64,000 nucleotides of DNA, from assembly GCA_014058105.1 (NCBI GenBank), contig JACGCM010002299.1:124001-188000 (forward strand), in the 5' to 3' direction. Both the position numbers and the translations under genes were made by a program. The DNA is from Kingdonia uniflora. Lineage: Eukaryota > Streptophyta > Magnoliopsida > Ranunculales > Circaeasteraceae. Under the pieces are notes generated by a model. That model did not search any database. It had not been told where the DNA came from and saw nothing but the letters and a program-made list of their open reading frames with translations. Below are positions 45,256-57,780 of this stretch, piece by piece. Position 1 is the stretch's first letter, and every line of letters begins with the position of its first letter.

Positions 45256-45644
45256 AATACCGTGCTTTGCAGCAATCTCTCTTCTTCAGTTAGATCTCCA
45301 ACCCCAGGAACATTCGCATGGGGAGGGAGATAGGGTCCAAAAGGTGTCATCAGCAACTTTTTATTAGTTATACTAGTTCTACAACCACAGACTCAATGTG
45401 AAACTTAAACTATTGTATTTAGAGAATCATGGATGCAAATCTCTTACCTATCAGTAAATTATTCGTAAACGAGAATGCTACACAAATATTTGGTATAAGA
45501 ATGATCCATAAATATTTATATCTGATTGTTGATGCATATGCCAAGCACTAGCGTACATTCTTGAGATGATTATATGACATATTTCTTTGTAAGTGGAATG
45601 TGTTGTTTAATGTGTTTACATCATACAAAAGGACCTGCGAGAAA

Positions 45645-46547
45645 TGTCTTAATCAGTGGACCTTCTGGTTAGTATTATCGCTGCTTTGTTACCTTCTTTT
45701 TTGCATGTTTTAAGAGTAATATCTAGGCCATATATGATGTATGTATAATCTGCAGATTCACCCATTCATCAAGAAGTTCTAAGACAAAGACATTGATCTT
45801 GAAATCCTAGTAGGCAGCTTGGAATCACCTGTGAATTTCCCTGGATAGGTTTTTACTGTCTTGTATACATAGTTTGAGCCAGATATTAATAATGGAGAAT
45901 TATTTGTATTCAAGAGCAAATAATATAAAGAGGCTACTTTTTTGTGTGTTCAAAATTTCAATTTAATATTTTATGCCCATTTTGAAATTATATTTGCACA
46001 ATATAATGTGGCATAATTGCTGTTTTGATGGAGGTGTTTTACTGGTTCTTTTATTTGTTTTAGATTGATTTATGAACCCAGATACTAGACATCCAAATGT
46101 CAATCAGAAGGTAATATCACAAGTTCAATCTCTCTGTCTCCTTAGAAAGAGAGTTTTCATGCAATTTGGAACTTATTTTTTGTGTTTTGTGTATCGGTTG
46201 AGTATAGTGGGGTATCGGAAAATCAAAACCCAGGAGTTCCATATAGACTAGCATCTGTTTTCTGAGTTGGAAACAACATTTTAAATCGAGTACTAGTCTG
46301 CCCAAGTTAGCCCATGAGCTTAACTCAGATTTTAATGATTTTTAGCCTTTTTGGTTACCTAAATTTGCTCTTTAGGCCGTAAATTAAGCAACTTTTTTGG
46401 AGGCTTAGTTTTGTTTTGTGGTTGTGTTTTATTACTTTGGATCAATTCGATCACCCAAAAAGAAAAAGAAAAAGAAAAAGGAGGGGATAACAAAGAAAGA
46501 AATAAGAAACAGACTTCTAATCCTTCTACAATACTACTATAAAATCT
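45645..46547. repeat. F-box upstream region without gene (P2, right arm)
   Basis: Reverse complement of 33804-34730, joined at 46540-46552 to the dispersed repeat through the same deletion junction as on the left. Confidence 0.8.
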
Positions 46548-47625
46548 TGGGACTCTTTCAAGGCATTAATTGTCATATCTCCCTATAATGTCGGAAAAAT
46601 CGTCTCATCAAAGTGGCAATCTATCTTGTAGTAGTCCTACGGTAAATATGTCCCCAGTGGGTTTCAAATTTCTAAAGATAGATGAAAAATTGTAACCTAT
46701 ATAAATACCAGGCCGACTTTGGAGACCCCATCTTCATGCATTGCTGAGGTGTCCTCGACACCTACGCGACACATTAAAATGTGCACAGAAGGGCGACACT
46801 TAGTTCCAACCTAGTTACAAGTTACTTTGGGAAAAGCTTATGATTCGCTAACGGATGAACTCTAATCAGTGTTGTGGAGATAAAAAATGCAAGGCCCACA
46901 CACTAGCTGAAAGCAATGACTTTAATAACAGTGACCTAGCGATTAGATCTAATCACTGGATAAGGTTCTCCGCCAACCTGAGCTAGGTATTGAAATAGGG
47001 TACTCACGATATTCAATTAATCATTTATCCCATTAGTCGGTATAATTAACAATCATCAGAAAGTGCGGGAGGTAAACTTACCGGCTCTCGGCTCTGTCAA
47101 GTAGTCGATTTGATCGGTCGGTCTAGGAACTGAGCCTGCAATCTAATGATCTAAGTGATAAGTCGTGCTAACATTGCGTTCCTAGATATTGATAATAGGC
47201 AAACGTAAGACCCATCTCGAAGATGCGTCTATTATGGCCATCAATACTCAAAGGGCTACTATGTGGATGGATATGTCTACATGTGTCTCCATGGATATGT
47301 TAGAGAAAAGACTGGAGATGCCACTTCACCTTGGTCATACTAGGACGAACAATAAACTTTCCTTGAAAGCAATCTTTATACGAACACTCTCTAGATCTTC
47401 ACCCCTTTAAAAGAAAGTAGAAAAATATTCCCAACAATCCTCCTCATTATTTAAGCCCGGATGAGTGTATTAGAAATCGTTCAAATATCGTTGTCTGACC
47501 TTTAAATGTGGATGTAATGCATAGAACCTGGCTGTCATTTTCTCATTTCATCTTTTGTTTGATAACCATTATCATGTAGGTACGTGATAACCATTATCAT
47601 GTATGTCCCTAAAACTTAGCCAATT
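46548..47625. repeat. Dispersed repeat (right arm copy of the deleted unit)
   Basis: Reverse complement of 32745-33803. It retains the 24 bp (near 47270) lost on the left. Confidence 0.7.
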
Positions 47626-47627
47626 CT

Positions 47628-47855
47628 AACTACAAGAATAAATGGTAGTAGCCACGAAAAAATCAGTGGCAAGGGTTTTTGCCACAGTTTTTACCGTGGC
47701 ACGTGTCGTGCCTGTAGATGGGGTGGCTAAAGCTTTGACACAGTTATTACCGTGGCGAAAGGTTCATCAATTGCCATGGTTTTTACCGTGGTTCTATTCC
47801 ATAGCAAGTGTTTCATTCACTACTGTTTTATCCGTGGCTAATAGGTTTTTTAATT
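47628..47855. mobile_element. CACTA-like end with GCCACGG repeats (copy 3)
   Basis: AACTACAAGAATA start followed by GTGGCAAGGGTTTTTGCCAC and further inverted words. Confidence 0.65.
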
Positions 47856-48010
47856 GAAAAAAAAATAAAAATTATTGTAAATGCTCCGTTAAATATGAAG
47901 AAAAAAAATTAATTGAAAAAATATCATTATATTTACATAATTCATTTTTCTTAGATCCTTCAACAAATGAGTTTGGTATGCACTCATTTTCAACATATAT
48001 GAGGCATGCC

Positions 48011-48589
48011 TTTCATATACCCTTTCCACCACCACCCCTAAGATGTCTTTATCAATGCAGGGTAACCCACAACCTGACAGTTTGCAACCGCCTCTTTTGC
48101 TAAGTAAGCACAAGCTTCCTGGTATGTATTTTTAGGGATAGACTCCAAACAATTTTCAGTTGATATTTTCATTTAAAAGAGAATGGAGAAAAGCACAAAT
48201 TATCAAATGCCAATTTTCCTTAAAAATTGAAAATATGAAGTTTGTAAGAAATCTTACATGTGAGCTAATCCATGGGAGAGTTGGAAGAAAAGAAAATACC
48301 AACCATACATGAAGCTGGGGGATCAAACAAAAATAATTCCCCTCTCCTTTAATGCATCTTGAAGCTCAGGGTTCTCGGATGCATGGCTCAAACTAGGCCA
48401 AACTGCATTAACATGCACATGACCCAAAGTCAGATGAGCAAACAATGTGTTGTGAAGTAACGCAAGGTATACCAAGATCTACGATGTTTATCAAAGTAAT
48501 ACACAAAGACTGGAAAGCTCTAAGAACCTCAGTAAGATCTTCAATTAGTTGTAGCTAACATAATTATTGTTGTTGGTCCCACTAGGAAC
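48011..48589 (-). pseudogene. ACC1 biotin-carboxylase fragment, copy 3
   Basis: Inverted counterpart of copy 2. The blocks equivalent to KEAVANCQVVGYPALIK and HASENPELQDALKERGIIF are readable. The VPGGTNNNN block has become VPSGTNNNN. The two inverted copies (31777 and 48011) could pair in RNA. Confidence 0.72.
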
Positions 48590-49439
48590 GAAAGCGGTTA
48601 ACTGAAGTCATGCTTGTTAAGGAAATCTTTCCATTTATAGCCCCATTATTGCTCCAAGCTCTCGCCATGATCTGACTTCGCTTGGCTTCAAGAACCCTAT
48701 ACTAATAGAAACTCATAAGCTTAACAAAACCAATTAATTGACAGCTTGTACTAATTAAATTCATTTTTTCTATATCTATTTATATCATCAATATGTTTTT
48801 TTCTATTATTCTATTAATAATGAGATTTCATTCAAAAGCCAAGCCGAATAGCCTATAAGAAAATAAAAGATACATGTGATGGAGTTGCACCTAGATGTCT
48901 GTACATCGAATAAATAATCGTATAAATGCCAAACTGTATAATCGTTCCCTTCTTCTCCTGGAGGTTCTCCAATGTTAATCCTAAACAAATATGGCTACCT
49001 AAAGCATGTAAGATGTGTGCTAGGCATAGATATTTGGGATACTCTCATTTCTAGATAAGAGTCTAACAAATCCCGCAATTAAGATAATAAGAAGTAATTA
49101 AACATTTAAGAGCAATAGGTGAGTTGGATAACCTGTGCAATACTTTGATTGCCAACACCATAAGATACAAGTTTCTAACTTTTGAGCCATAAAATGTCAG
49201 GTATTGCCAACATGATTTCTTATTTACTTTTAGGGAGAGGATTCGGGGAACCTAAGGAAATTGACCCTAGGGAGACCCTAAATCAGAACCACGCATCTGT
49301 ATGAGATGAGTGGATCACAAAAATATCCATTTTTCTTATTATAAAATGAGGTGTATTAAGATAATGATGTGGCCTCTCTGATGTCCCCTCTCTTATGGTC
49401 CCCTCTCATATTTGAATTAGGTGGTTGGACGCCATCCCT

Positions 49440-49560
49440 CTCTGACGATTACTCTCTCTCTCTCTCTGACACACACACTCTCTCTCTCAGTCTCCTAAAG
49501 AAAAAAAAAGTGAAAATTACAATTCTTGAAATTGAACTGCGATTACTCTCTCTCTCTCTA
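49440..49560. repeat. CT microsatellite (copy 3)
   Basis: CTCTCT runs with an ACACAC interruption, mirror of 30800-30925. Confidence 0.65.
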
Positions 49561-50489
49561 CAATTTCTCAGTCTCGACGCCAGAGAAAAGGAAGAAGTAG
49601 CAGTATGAGAGAGGGAAGATGACTTACGTATAGCTTGGAGAGCATACAAACTTGAAATTGAACTTGGGGGTGGAAAAGGAGTTGCGAATTGAATTTCGAT
49701 TTGAACTTGGAGACCATAGAAACTTGGAGAAACAACTTGGGTAATTTTACTTCATTTCTGCTTAGAGTTTGTTTTCCCCTTGTTTTTTTTGTTTGTTGGA
49801 GGAGTGATTTGCGGTGGTTAGAGTTTGTCAACTTTCTTGATTATTTGTAATTTACACAAAATCTTGTTTGTTGAAAGGGATAGTTAGAAATCCCCTAATG
49901 TTGGAATATAGAGATTTTTCATCTCATATTATTGTTTGTCTTATGCCATTCCTGCATAAGTTGTTCGCACCTTTTTTTTGAATTTTTGTTTTACTAAATT
50001 AATTTGTTAGGCATTCTGAGAAATGGGGGAACATTTGTATTTGTTTTATGCCAGAAATTACAGAGATATCCCACTGTAGAGTACCCCCTAGAGGGTGGAA
50101 TTTCAACTGCAGTAAAAAGTAAATTAAATATTGTCGTTAACTACAGATTAGTCGACAATATTTTATGTAGTTTCTTTGTTTTATGAAGTAGTTAAGATTC
50201 CAGTGCATCCTGAAGTTGTTAATCCCCCATGTTAATTCTATGTTGTTCAGAAATAGTAGATTTCAGTGTATCATGAAGTAGGTAATCCCATATATCATGT
50301 TATATGTTAAGAAATAGTAGATTTCAATGTCAAATATTTCAATGTGTCGAGCACCAGTCATGGTCGACAATACTATTTATGGTGTAAATGTTCAGTTCTT
50401 ACACTTCAGTACTATGTTGACAACCCCTATTTGCTTCATATTTTTCTTACCTATGAACTTTGTGATTATTTTTAGTGAAAAACAATAGA

Positions 50490-51425
50490 TATGAAGCTAT
50501 ATCAGACAACATCAAATACAAAGAAGCGCAAGGTAGAGCAGCAAGATGTAGGAGTCGCTAAGGTTAATAAACACCAACCAAGTCACAAAAGAAAGAGGAA
50601 CATGAATAAAGGAATAGAAACTGATAAAGAACCACAGATTGAGTAGGCTTCAATGATGACTCTGCCCCCCAAAGCAATGATTTGGCGGGTGGATCTGCTG
50701 AAGAGGCATTGGGAGCCCAACGAACTGAAGGTGATGTTATGAATGAGGATAATGTTGAAGCTCCTCCAATGTCTAAAGAACCACAAACTGAGGTGTCCCA
50801 GGAAGAAATTGTAGCTCCCATTGACGATACATACCCACCTGATAGGAGTTTGCTATTGAGTTTCAAATTCCACCGGGAAAGATCTATTTACCTTGGCCAT
50901 GTAAAGTAGTTGGGGGCCCATGTAGTTGTATTCAAAAGTAGTTTAATCGTTGTCCCCTTATTTTGTATACGCTATTTTGTTTTTTAACTATATTGGCATA
51001 ATATTTAATGATATTCTTTAATATTTTTATACAGGAGCCTGGTTGTCTCCGCGTGCACCACCATGCTCCAACATGGCACCTTGACAAGGAACCAACAATT
51101 GTTCGAGACCTAGTTATGCTTGCTTGTTTAGATAGGATTAGTGAGATTTCTTACGAGCACTACAACGCGGGACTGATTTCTGCAATATGCGAGCATTGGC
51201 AGCCAGAGACGAACACGTTCCATTTAAGTTGGGGGGAGATGACTCTGAGTTTAGATGATGTACAACACTTGATAAGTTTGTCAGCTGATGGTGACGTTCC
51301 AATAACTGAAGGTAGTTGGTCATTGCCAAAGCTTGTTAAGATTTTTAAGAAGAATCTTTACCAAGATGAGGATTTTTAACTCAATGAAAACTGGAGGTCA
51401 AGGCTATTCTTTGTCTCTAGTAAAA
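50490..51425 (+). pseudogene. PMD gene fragment, copy 3 (right arm)
   Basis: Begins MKLYQTTSNTKKRKVEQQDV near 50491, has a stop and frame change near 50640-50680, then AGGSAEEALGAQRTEGD, an intron, and the PMD exon HHAPTWHLDKEPTIV to SLPKLVKIFKKNLYQDEDF (51034-51379). It ends at the shared duplication breakpoint (51421-51430). This copy keeps the upstream exon missing at 30030. Confidence 0.75.
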
Positions 51426-52770
51426 TGTCTTAATCAGTGGACCTTCTGGTTAGTATTATCGCTGCTTTGTTACCTTCCTTTTTGCATATTTTAAGAGTGA
51501 TATCTAAGCCATATATAATATATGTATAATCTGCAGATTCACCCATTCATCAAGAAGTTTGAAGACAAAGGCATTGATCTTGAAATCCTAGTAGGCAGCT
51601 TGGAATCACCTGTGAATTTCCCTGGATAGGTTTTTACTGTCTTGTATACATAGTTTGAGCCAGATATTAATAATGGAGAATTATGTGTATTCAAGAGCAA
51701 GTAATATAAAGAAGCTGCCTTTTTTTGTGTGCAAAATTTTAATTTAATAGATTATGCCCATTTTGAAATTATTACTTGCGCAATATAAGGTGGCATAATT
51801 GCTGTTTGGATGGAGGTGTTTTACTGGTTCTTTTATTTGTTTTAGATTGATTTATGAACCCAGATACTAGACATCCAAATGTCAATCAGAAGGTAATATC
51901 ACAAGTTCAATCTCTTTGTCTCCCTCGAAAGATAGTTTTCATGCAATTTGGGAATGGCATATCTAAGATTTCGCTCATAGTTGGAGAGTGTAATTTGTAG
52001 TCGTATGAATTTTGGTCTCATTAATTGAGTTAATTAATCTTTTGTCGGGATTGGATTTTGTTTGTTATGTGAAATCAAATTGTCGAACTCACTACTGGCA
52101 TTACTAATATTTTGTTTGAAAAATGTATCATCATATTATATCATTGTAACATATATTGGTACTGTGGGGATTGGAAAAATCTGAAACCAAACACTAGATA
52201 AGGGTGCTAGTGCCTTCTCTCATACAGTGACTGGACTCAATTGGAGCTTATTTTTTGTGTTTTGTCAGTGTATCGGTTGAGTATAGTGGGGTATCGGAAA
52301 TCAAAACGAGTTCCATATGGACTAGCATCTGTTTTCTGAGTTGGAAACCGCATTTTAAATCAAGTACTAGTCTACCCAAGTTTAGCCCATGAGCTTAAAC
52401 TCAGATTTTAATGATTTTTAGTCTTTTTGGTAACCTAAATTTGCTCTTTAGGCTGTAAATTAACTTTTTTGGAGGCTTAGTTTTGTTTTGTGGTTGTGTT
52501 TTATTACTTTGGATCAATTCGATCACCCAAAAAGAAAAAGAAAAAGATAAAGGAGGGGATAACAAAGAAAGAAATAAGAAACAGACTTCTAATCCTTTTA
52601 GGAAATATATTACCTAGGACCTGGCTCCTATATATCCTTCTACAATACGACTAGGGTTTCTTACTTTGTAATATATACAACTCAAACCCTATTCCTTTCA
52701 CTAAACTTAATCTTGGAGTCTAAAGTAGTCAGTTAAATTGTGCCTTCTCTTCTCTCTTTTTTGTCGATCC
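51426..52770. other. F-box upstream region (P1, right arm), no gene
   Basis: Mirror of 28014-29313. A segment of about 38 bp (52598-52635) containing CCTAGGACCTGGCTCC is inserted relative to the left arm. Confidence 0.6.
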
Positions 52771-52777
52771 CCACACA

Positions 52778-53866
52778 ATGGGTGGTGATAATGAGTGGTC
52801 TGAGCTTCCTAGGGAACTCGTACAAGAGGTTGGATCACGGGTGCTTGAGAATGGTGTAGTTGATTATGTACGGTTCGGCGCTGTTTGTAAGCCTTGGCAA
52901 GATGTCTTTTTGGAAAAACCAGCCAGGTATGTAATTCCTCGAATTCCTATGACCTTGATGATTGCTCGCAAAGCAGATAACTGTCTCCAGTCTTGTTGCT
53001 TTTGGAACCCCGCTGATAACAAACGTTATCAGCTCAACTACATTAATGGTACTCTTAAACGGCGTTACATTGGATGTGGTTATGGTTGGCTAATTGTAAC
53101 AAATATAGTGGTAGGCAAAGAAGGTGTCCATGTGATTAATCTGATTAATCCAATTACTCAAGCCACAATCCCTCTTCCATCTCTAACCACACTACCGTTT
53201 ACCGTGAATGGATGCAAGATTTGGAGGGCTGTATTATCTTCTCATCCAACTTTAGATAGTGATTGCATTGTGGTGACGTTCTTCTCGGTTATTAAGAAAT
53301 TAATATGTTGTAAACCAGGGGATGAAAAGTGGACTGTTCTCGCAGATCTTCCAGATATAATTATTCAAATTACTTATTCTAACTCTACGGGTCTGCTTTA
53401 CGTTATAGATAATTCCAAAAGGGTTATAGAGCTTTCTGGTATTGTTCCTTCTCGAGGGATTAAGTTGACTACTTTACCACCCGTATTCCGTTTTCAGGAA
53501 GACAACTTACGTCTTGCAGAATCGCGTGGGGAGCTTTTCTTAATTAAGTGGCAGCAACAATTTGCAGGTTTTAAAATTTTGAGATTTGAAATTTCAAAAT
53601 ATGACCCAAGTCGCAAAATCTGGCTTCAAGTGAAAAGCCTAGGTAACCGGTCGCTCTTCTATTGTCAGTCCACAATGTCGTTCTCTGTTTTTGCCACTGA
53701 TCACTCTAGGTTGAAAAGAAATTGCCTTTACTACATTTACAGGCCAGGTGAAGGCGGTTGTAGAATCACCAATTTGGAAGATAACAGTGTTGAGGACATA
53801 TCTTTTGACAACAAAAGGAACTTTCTGGTTGATGAAATTTTCTGGATTACGCCTTCATTGTGGTAG
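52778..53866 (+). CDS. F-box protein with DUF295 domain, 362 aa (copy 2)
   Basis: Paralogue of 26847-28013 in the opposite arm. The F-box (WSELPRELVQEVGSRV, FGAVCKPWQDVF) has W-to-P and R-to-Q type changes in the SW-R stretch of copy 1 (CKSWRDVF to CKPWQDVF), which alters a normally conserved F-box position. Two in-frame deletions remove 9 residues after LMIA (near 52963) and 17 residues after YYIY (near 53740). The frame is otherwise open to the same stop. Keeping frame through both deletions may mean coding constraint or simply recent origin. No introns. Confidence 0.82.
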   Translation: MGGDNEWSELPRELVQEVGSRVLENGVVDYVRFGAVCKPWQDVFLEKPARYVIPRIPMTLMIARKADNCLQSCCFWNPADNKRYQLNYINGTLKRRYIGCGYGWLIVTNIVVGKEGVHVINLINPITQATIPLPSLTTLPFTVNGCKIWRAVLSSHPTLDSDCIVVTFFSVIKKLICCKPGDEKWTVLADLPDIIIQITYSNSTGLLYVIDNSKRVIELSGIVPSRGIKLTTLPPVFRFQEDNLRLAESRGELFLIKWQQQFAGFKILRFEISKYDPSRKIWLQVKSLGNRSLFYCQSTMSFSVFATDHSRLKRNCLYYIYRPGEGGCRITNLEDNSVEDISFDNKRNFLVDEIFWITPSLW

Positions 53867-54141
53867 AGAGTAAGCATGGATTAGTCTAAATTTCAGGATT
53901 TTATTCTTATTCATATCTTGTTTATTGGTCAAGTTTGAAACAATAATGATAGCCATGCTAACATTATGTTATTTTACGATTTTTAGTATGGTCGTTAAAG
54001 ACCCAATCCTTTACTCTTATTTTTTTTTTCTTTCAAACCGCACCATGTAAGATTTTCTTATTATGCAATATAATATTTAGAAAACGCGGGCTTGAGTTGT
54101 TACAGACGATCCATAGTGAGAGTGTGGGCCGTAGGTGATAC
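53867..54141. other. F-box 3' flank, right arm
   Basis: Mirror of the left flank, but 54080-54141 holds flanking DNA of the copia insertion that is replaced on the left by the partial LTR copy. Confidence 0.5.
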
Positions 54142-54769
54142 TGTTGGGAAAACACAAAGAAGAAAAAATCACCAATTTTTTTTTGTTACCAACCCATGCA
54201 AGGAGAAGCGCAGCCCTTTTTGAAGATAGTCGAAACCCTCTTGAAGATAGTCGAAACCCCCTCCGAAAGTGTAAAAGAATTCGCCACCACTATCTTCGGA
54301 ATTCAACTAAGCTAGACCCTTTCATTATCACTATGTGTTTGCACTACACACAATGATCAAGTTTGGTTCACATTTCCAAAATGCCAAATACGATGAAAAC
54401 CAGAAGAAGAGATAAACTTGTTTTTCTCTGATGGATTTTACTCTTAGGGTGTGTTTGATTCAACATATTCAAGTGGAATTTTTTTTTTTTAAGAAAATTT
54501 GGTTTTCCACTGTTTAATAGTCTTTATTTAAAGTTGGGAATGTTGAGAACAAAAACAATCTCATCTACACTAACATATTATCTGTAACTTTACAGGTTCA
54601 TCAATGAAAGCTCTTTTTTTTCTCTTTCTATATTGTGTTTTTATCAACCCTAAGGTTATATATAAGAGGTTACAATAGGTCTCTAAAACTCGTTTATGGG
54701 CTGGGTTAGGAGTCGGTGGGTCATCCCAAACCCATTTCGGGTGGGACCCAAACCGAACTGTTCCTAACA
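54142..54769 (-). mobile_element. Copia 3' LTR, right arm copy (~628 bp)
   Basis: TGTTGGGA at 54142 and TTCCTAACA ending at 54769 are the LTR ends on the minus strand. A 20-bp repeat (TTGAAGATAGTCGAAACCC) at 54220-54260 is doubled relative to the left. Confidence 0.75.
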
Positions 54770-54779
54770 CTCCCTCTTG

Positions 54780-55444
54780 GGGTGTCCCACATCTAGACGA
54801 CTTGCCTCATTGAAACCTCCACCTATCAAAACCCTCAAGGAAAAAAACTATGCAAGGAAAAAGTACAATTCTATGTCACAGATGGGTGGTGGGCGCGTAT
54901 AACGTTGCTTCATCAAAACCTCCCGCCATTAAAACCCTCAGGGATAAAAACTGCACTATCAGGAAAATGAGTACAACACGCATATGCCCATGTCGGGTGG
55001 AGACTACTCCTTCTGACGTCTATCTCTCAGATATGTGTTTCCCAGAGACGTCAATGAATATAAACTTCGCATGTCTATTATGTGTACCAATATCTTGAAC
55101 GTAAGTGGTGTAAGAGTCTTCGTGAATATTTCTTCTAAGCTGTCTACTGAATGGTCTTGAACAAAATCAATTTCATTCGCCTTCTGTAATTTGTGAGTAT
55201 GGAAGAACTTCGGTGAAATATATTTGGTTATGTCGTCTTGGATAAAACTTTCTCTTGTCTTGAGCGATCCATGCATCATTGTCTTCATATAGAGTCATGG
55301 GTTTCTTATGGACAAAACTTACTCCACAAGTTCCGTTGATGTAATTTGTCATGGAGCGTAACTAAAAACTTCTCTGCCAGCTTCTTGAAGTACGAGAATC
55401 TCCATGTGGTTCAAGGATGTAGCAACCGTCGTCTGTTTCACTAA
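54780..55444 (-). pseudogene. Copia RNase H/C-terminal fragment, right arm
   Basis: Minus strand reads KFFHTHKLQKANEIDF and IFTKTLTPLTFKILVH (55100-55240), then joins the dispersed repeat at 55445. The rest of pol present in the left arm is missing. Confidence 0.75.
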
Positions 55445-56040
55445 TCTCTATTAGCCGGTATAATTAACAATCATTAGAAAGTGTGGGAGGTAAACTTACC
55501 GGCTCTCGGCTCTGTCAAGTAGAGTCGACTTGATCAGTCGGTCTAGAAACTGAGCCTGCAATCTAATGATCTAAGTGATAAGTCGTGCTAACATTGCGTT
55601 CCTAGATATTGATAATAGGCAAACGTAAGACCCATCTCCAAGATGCATCTATTATGACCATAAATACTCAAAGGGCTACTATGTGGATGGATATGTTTGC
55701 ATGTGTCTCCATGGATATGTTAGAGAAAAGACTAGAGATGCCACTCCACCTTGGTCATACTAGGACGAACAATAAACTTTCCTTGAAAGCAATCGTTGTA
55801 CGAACACTCTCTAGATCTTCACCCCTTTAAAAGAAAGTAGAAAAATATTCCCGACAATCCTCATTATTTCAGCCCGGATGAGTGAATTAGAAATCCTTCA
55901 AATATCATTATCTGACCTTTAAACGTGGATATAATGCATATAGCATGGCTGTCAATTTCTCATTTCATCTTCTGTTTGTTAACCATCATCATGTAGGTAC
56001 GTGATAACCATTATCATGTATGTCCCTAAAACTTAGCCAA
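55445..56040. repeat. Dispersed repeat (partial, right arm)
   Basis: Reverse complement of 22320-22912. Confidence 0.7.
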
Positions 56041-56044
56041 TTCC

Positions 56045-56275
56045 AAGTACAAGAATAAAGGGTAGTAGCCACGAAAAAATCAGTGGCAAGGGTTTTTGCC
56101 ACAGTTTTTACCGTGGCACGTGTCGTGCCTGTAGATGGGGTTGTTAAAGCTTTGACACAGTTATTACCGTGGCGAAAGGTTCATCAATTGCCATGGTTTT
56201 TACTGTGGCTCTATTCCGTAGCAATTGTTTCGTTCACTACTGTTTTATCCGTGGCTAATAGGTTTTTTAATTGAA
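56045..56275. mobile_element. CACTA-like end with GCCACGG repeats (copy 4)
   Basis: AAGTACAAGAATAAAGG terminus followed by GTGGC/GCCAC inverted words. Confidence 0.6.
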
Positions 56276-56425
56276 AAAAAATAAAAAATATTGTAAATGC
56301 TCCGTTAAATATGGAAAAAAAAAATTAATTAAAAAGGTATCATAATATTTACGTAATACATTTTTCTTAGATCCTTCAACAAATGAGTTTGGTATGCACT
56401 CATTTTCAACATATATGAGGCATGC

Positions 56426-57006
56426 CTTTCATATACCCTTTCCACCACCACCCCTAAGATGTCTTTATCAATGCAGGGTAACCCACAACCTGACAGTTTG
56501 CAACCGCCTCTTTTGCTAAGTAAACATAAGCTTCCTGGTATGTATTTTTAGGGATTGACTCCAAACAATTTTTAGTTGATATTTTCATTTAAAAGAGAAT
56601 GGAGAAAAGCACAAATTATTAAATGCCAATTTTCCTTAAAAAATTTAAAATATGAAGTTTGCAAGAAATCTTACATGTGAGCTAATCCAGGGGAGAGTTG
56701 GAAGAAAAGAAAATACCAAGCATACATGAAGCTGGGGGACCAAACAAAAATAATTCCCCTCTCCTTTAATGCATCTTGAAGCTCAGGGTTCTCGGATGCA
56801 TGGTTCAAACTAGGCCAAACTGCATTAACATGCACATGACCCAAAGTCAGATGAGCAAATAATGTGTTGTGAAGTAACGCAAGGTATACCAAGATCTACG
56901 ATGTTTATCAAAGTAATACACAAAGACTGGAAAGCTCTAAAAACCTCAGCAAGATCTACAATTAGTTGTAGCTAACATAATTATTGTTGTTGGTCCCACC
57001 AGGAAC
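56426..57006 (-). pseudogene. ACC1 biotin-carboxylase fragment, copy 4
   Basis: Inverted counterpart of copy 1. VPGGTNNNNYV, AVWPSLNHASENPELQDAL and the VVGYPALIK block are readable, without the TAA changes seen in copy 1, so those arose after the inverted duplication. Confidence 0.72.
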
Positions 57007-57780
57007 AAAAGCGGTTAACTGAAGTCATGCTTGTTAAGGAAATCTTTCCATTTATAGCCCCATTATTGCTCCAAGCTCTCACCATGATCTGACTTTGTTT
57101 GGCTTCAAGAACCCTACACTAATAGAAACTCATAAGCTTAATAAAACCAATTAATTGATAACTTGTACTAATTAAATTCATTTTTTCTATATCTATTTAT
57201 ATCATCAATATGCTTTTTCTATTAATAATGAGATTTCATTCAAAAGCCAAGCCGAACAGCCTATAAGAAAATAAAAGATACATGTGATGGAGTTTCACCT
57301 AGATGTCTATACATCGAATAAATAATCGTATAAATGCCAAACTGTATAATTGTTCCCTTCTTCACCTGGAGGTTCTCCAATGTTAATCCTAAACAAATAT
57401 GGCTACCTAAAGCATGTAAGATGTGTGCTATGCATAGATATTTGGGATACTCTCATTTCTAGATAAGAGTCTAGCTAATGCCGCAATTAAGATAATAAGA
57501 AGTGATTAAACATTTAAGAGCAATAGGTGAGTTGGATAACCTGTGCAATACTTTGATTGCCAACACCATAAGATACAAGTTTCCAACTTTTGAGCCATAA
57601 AATGTCAGGTATTGCCAACATGATTTCTTATTTACTTTTAGGGAGAGGATTCGGGGACCCTCGGGAGACCCTAAATCAGAACCACACATCTGTATGAGAT
57701 GAGTGGATCACAAAAATCTCCATTTTTCTTATTATAGAATGAGGTGTATATTAGGGAATGAGGTGTATTAAGAGAATGAT

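Larger units (their letters stand above)
43056..57780 (-). repeat. Right arm of the giant inverted duplication (14.7 kb)
   Basis: Reverse complement of 20597-37095 with the same feature order. It lacks 22913-25080 (junction near 55445, GGCTAAT joined to AGAGATTAG). It has about 190 bp more at 44740-44925 and about 38 bp more at 52598-52635, and it retains PMD first-exon sequence missing on the left. Confidence 0.9.
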
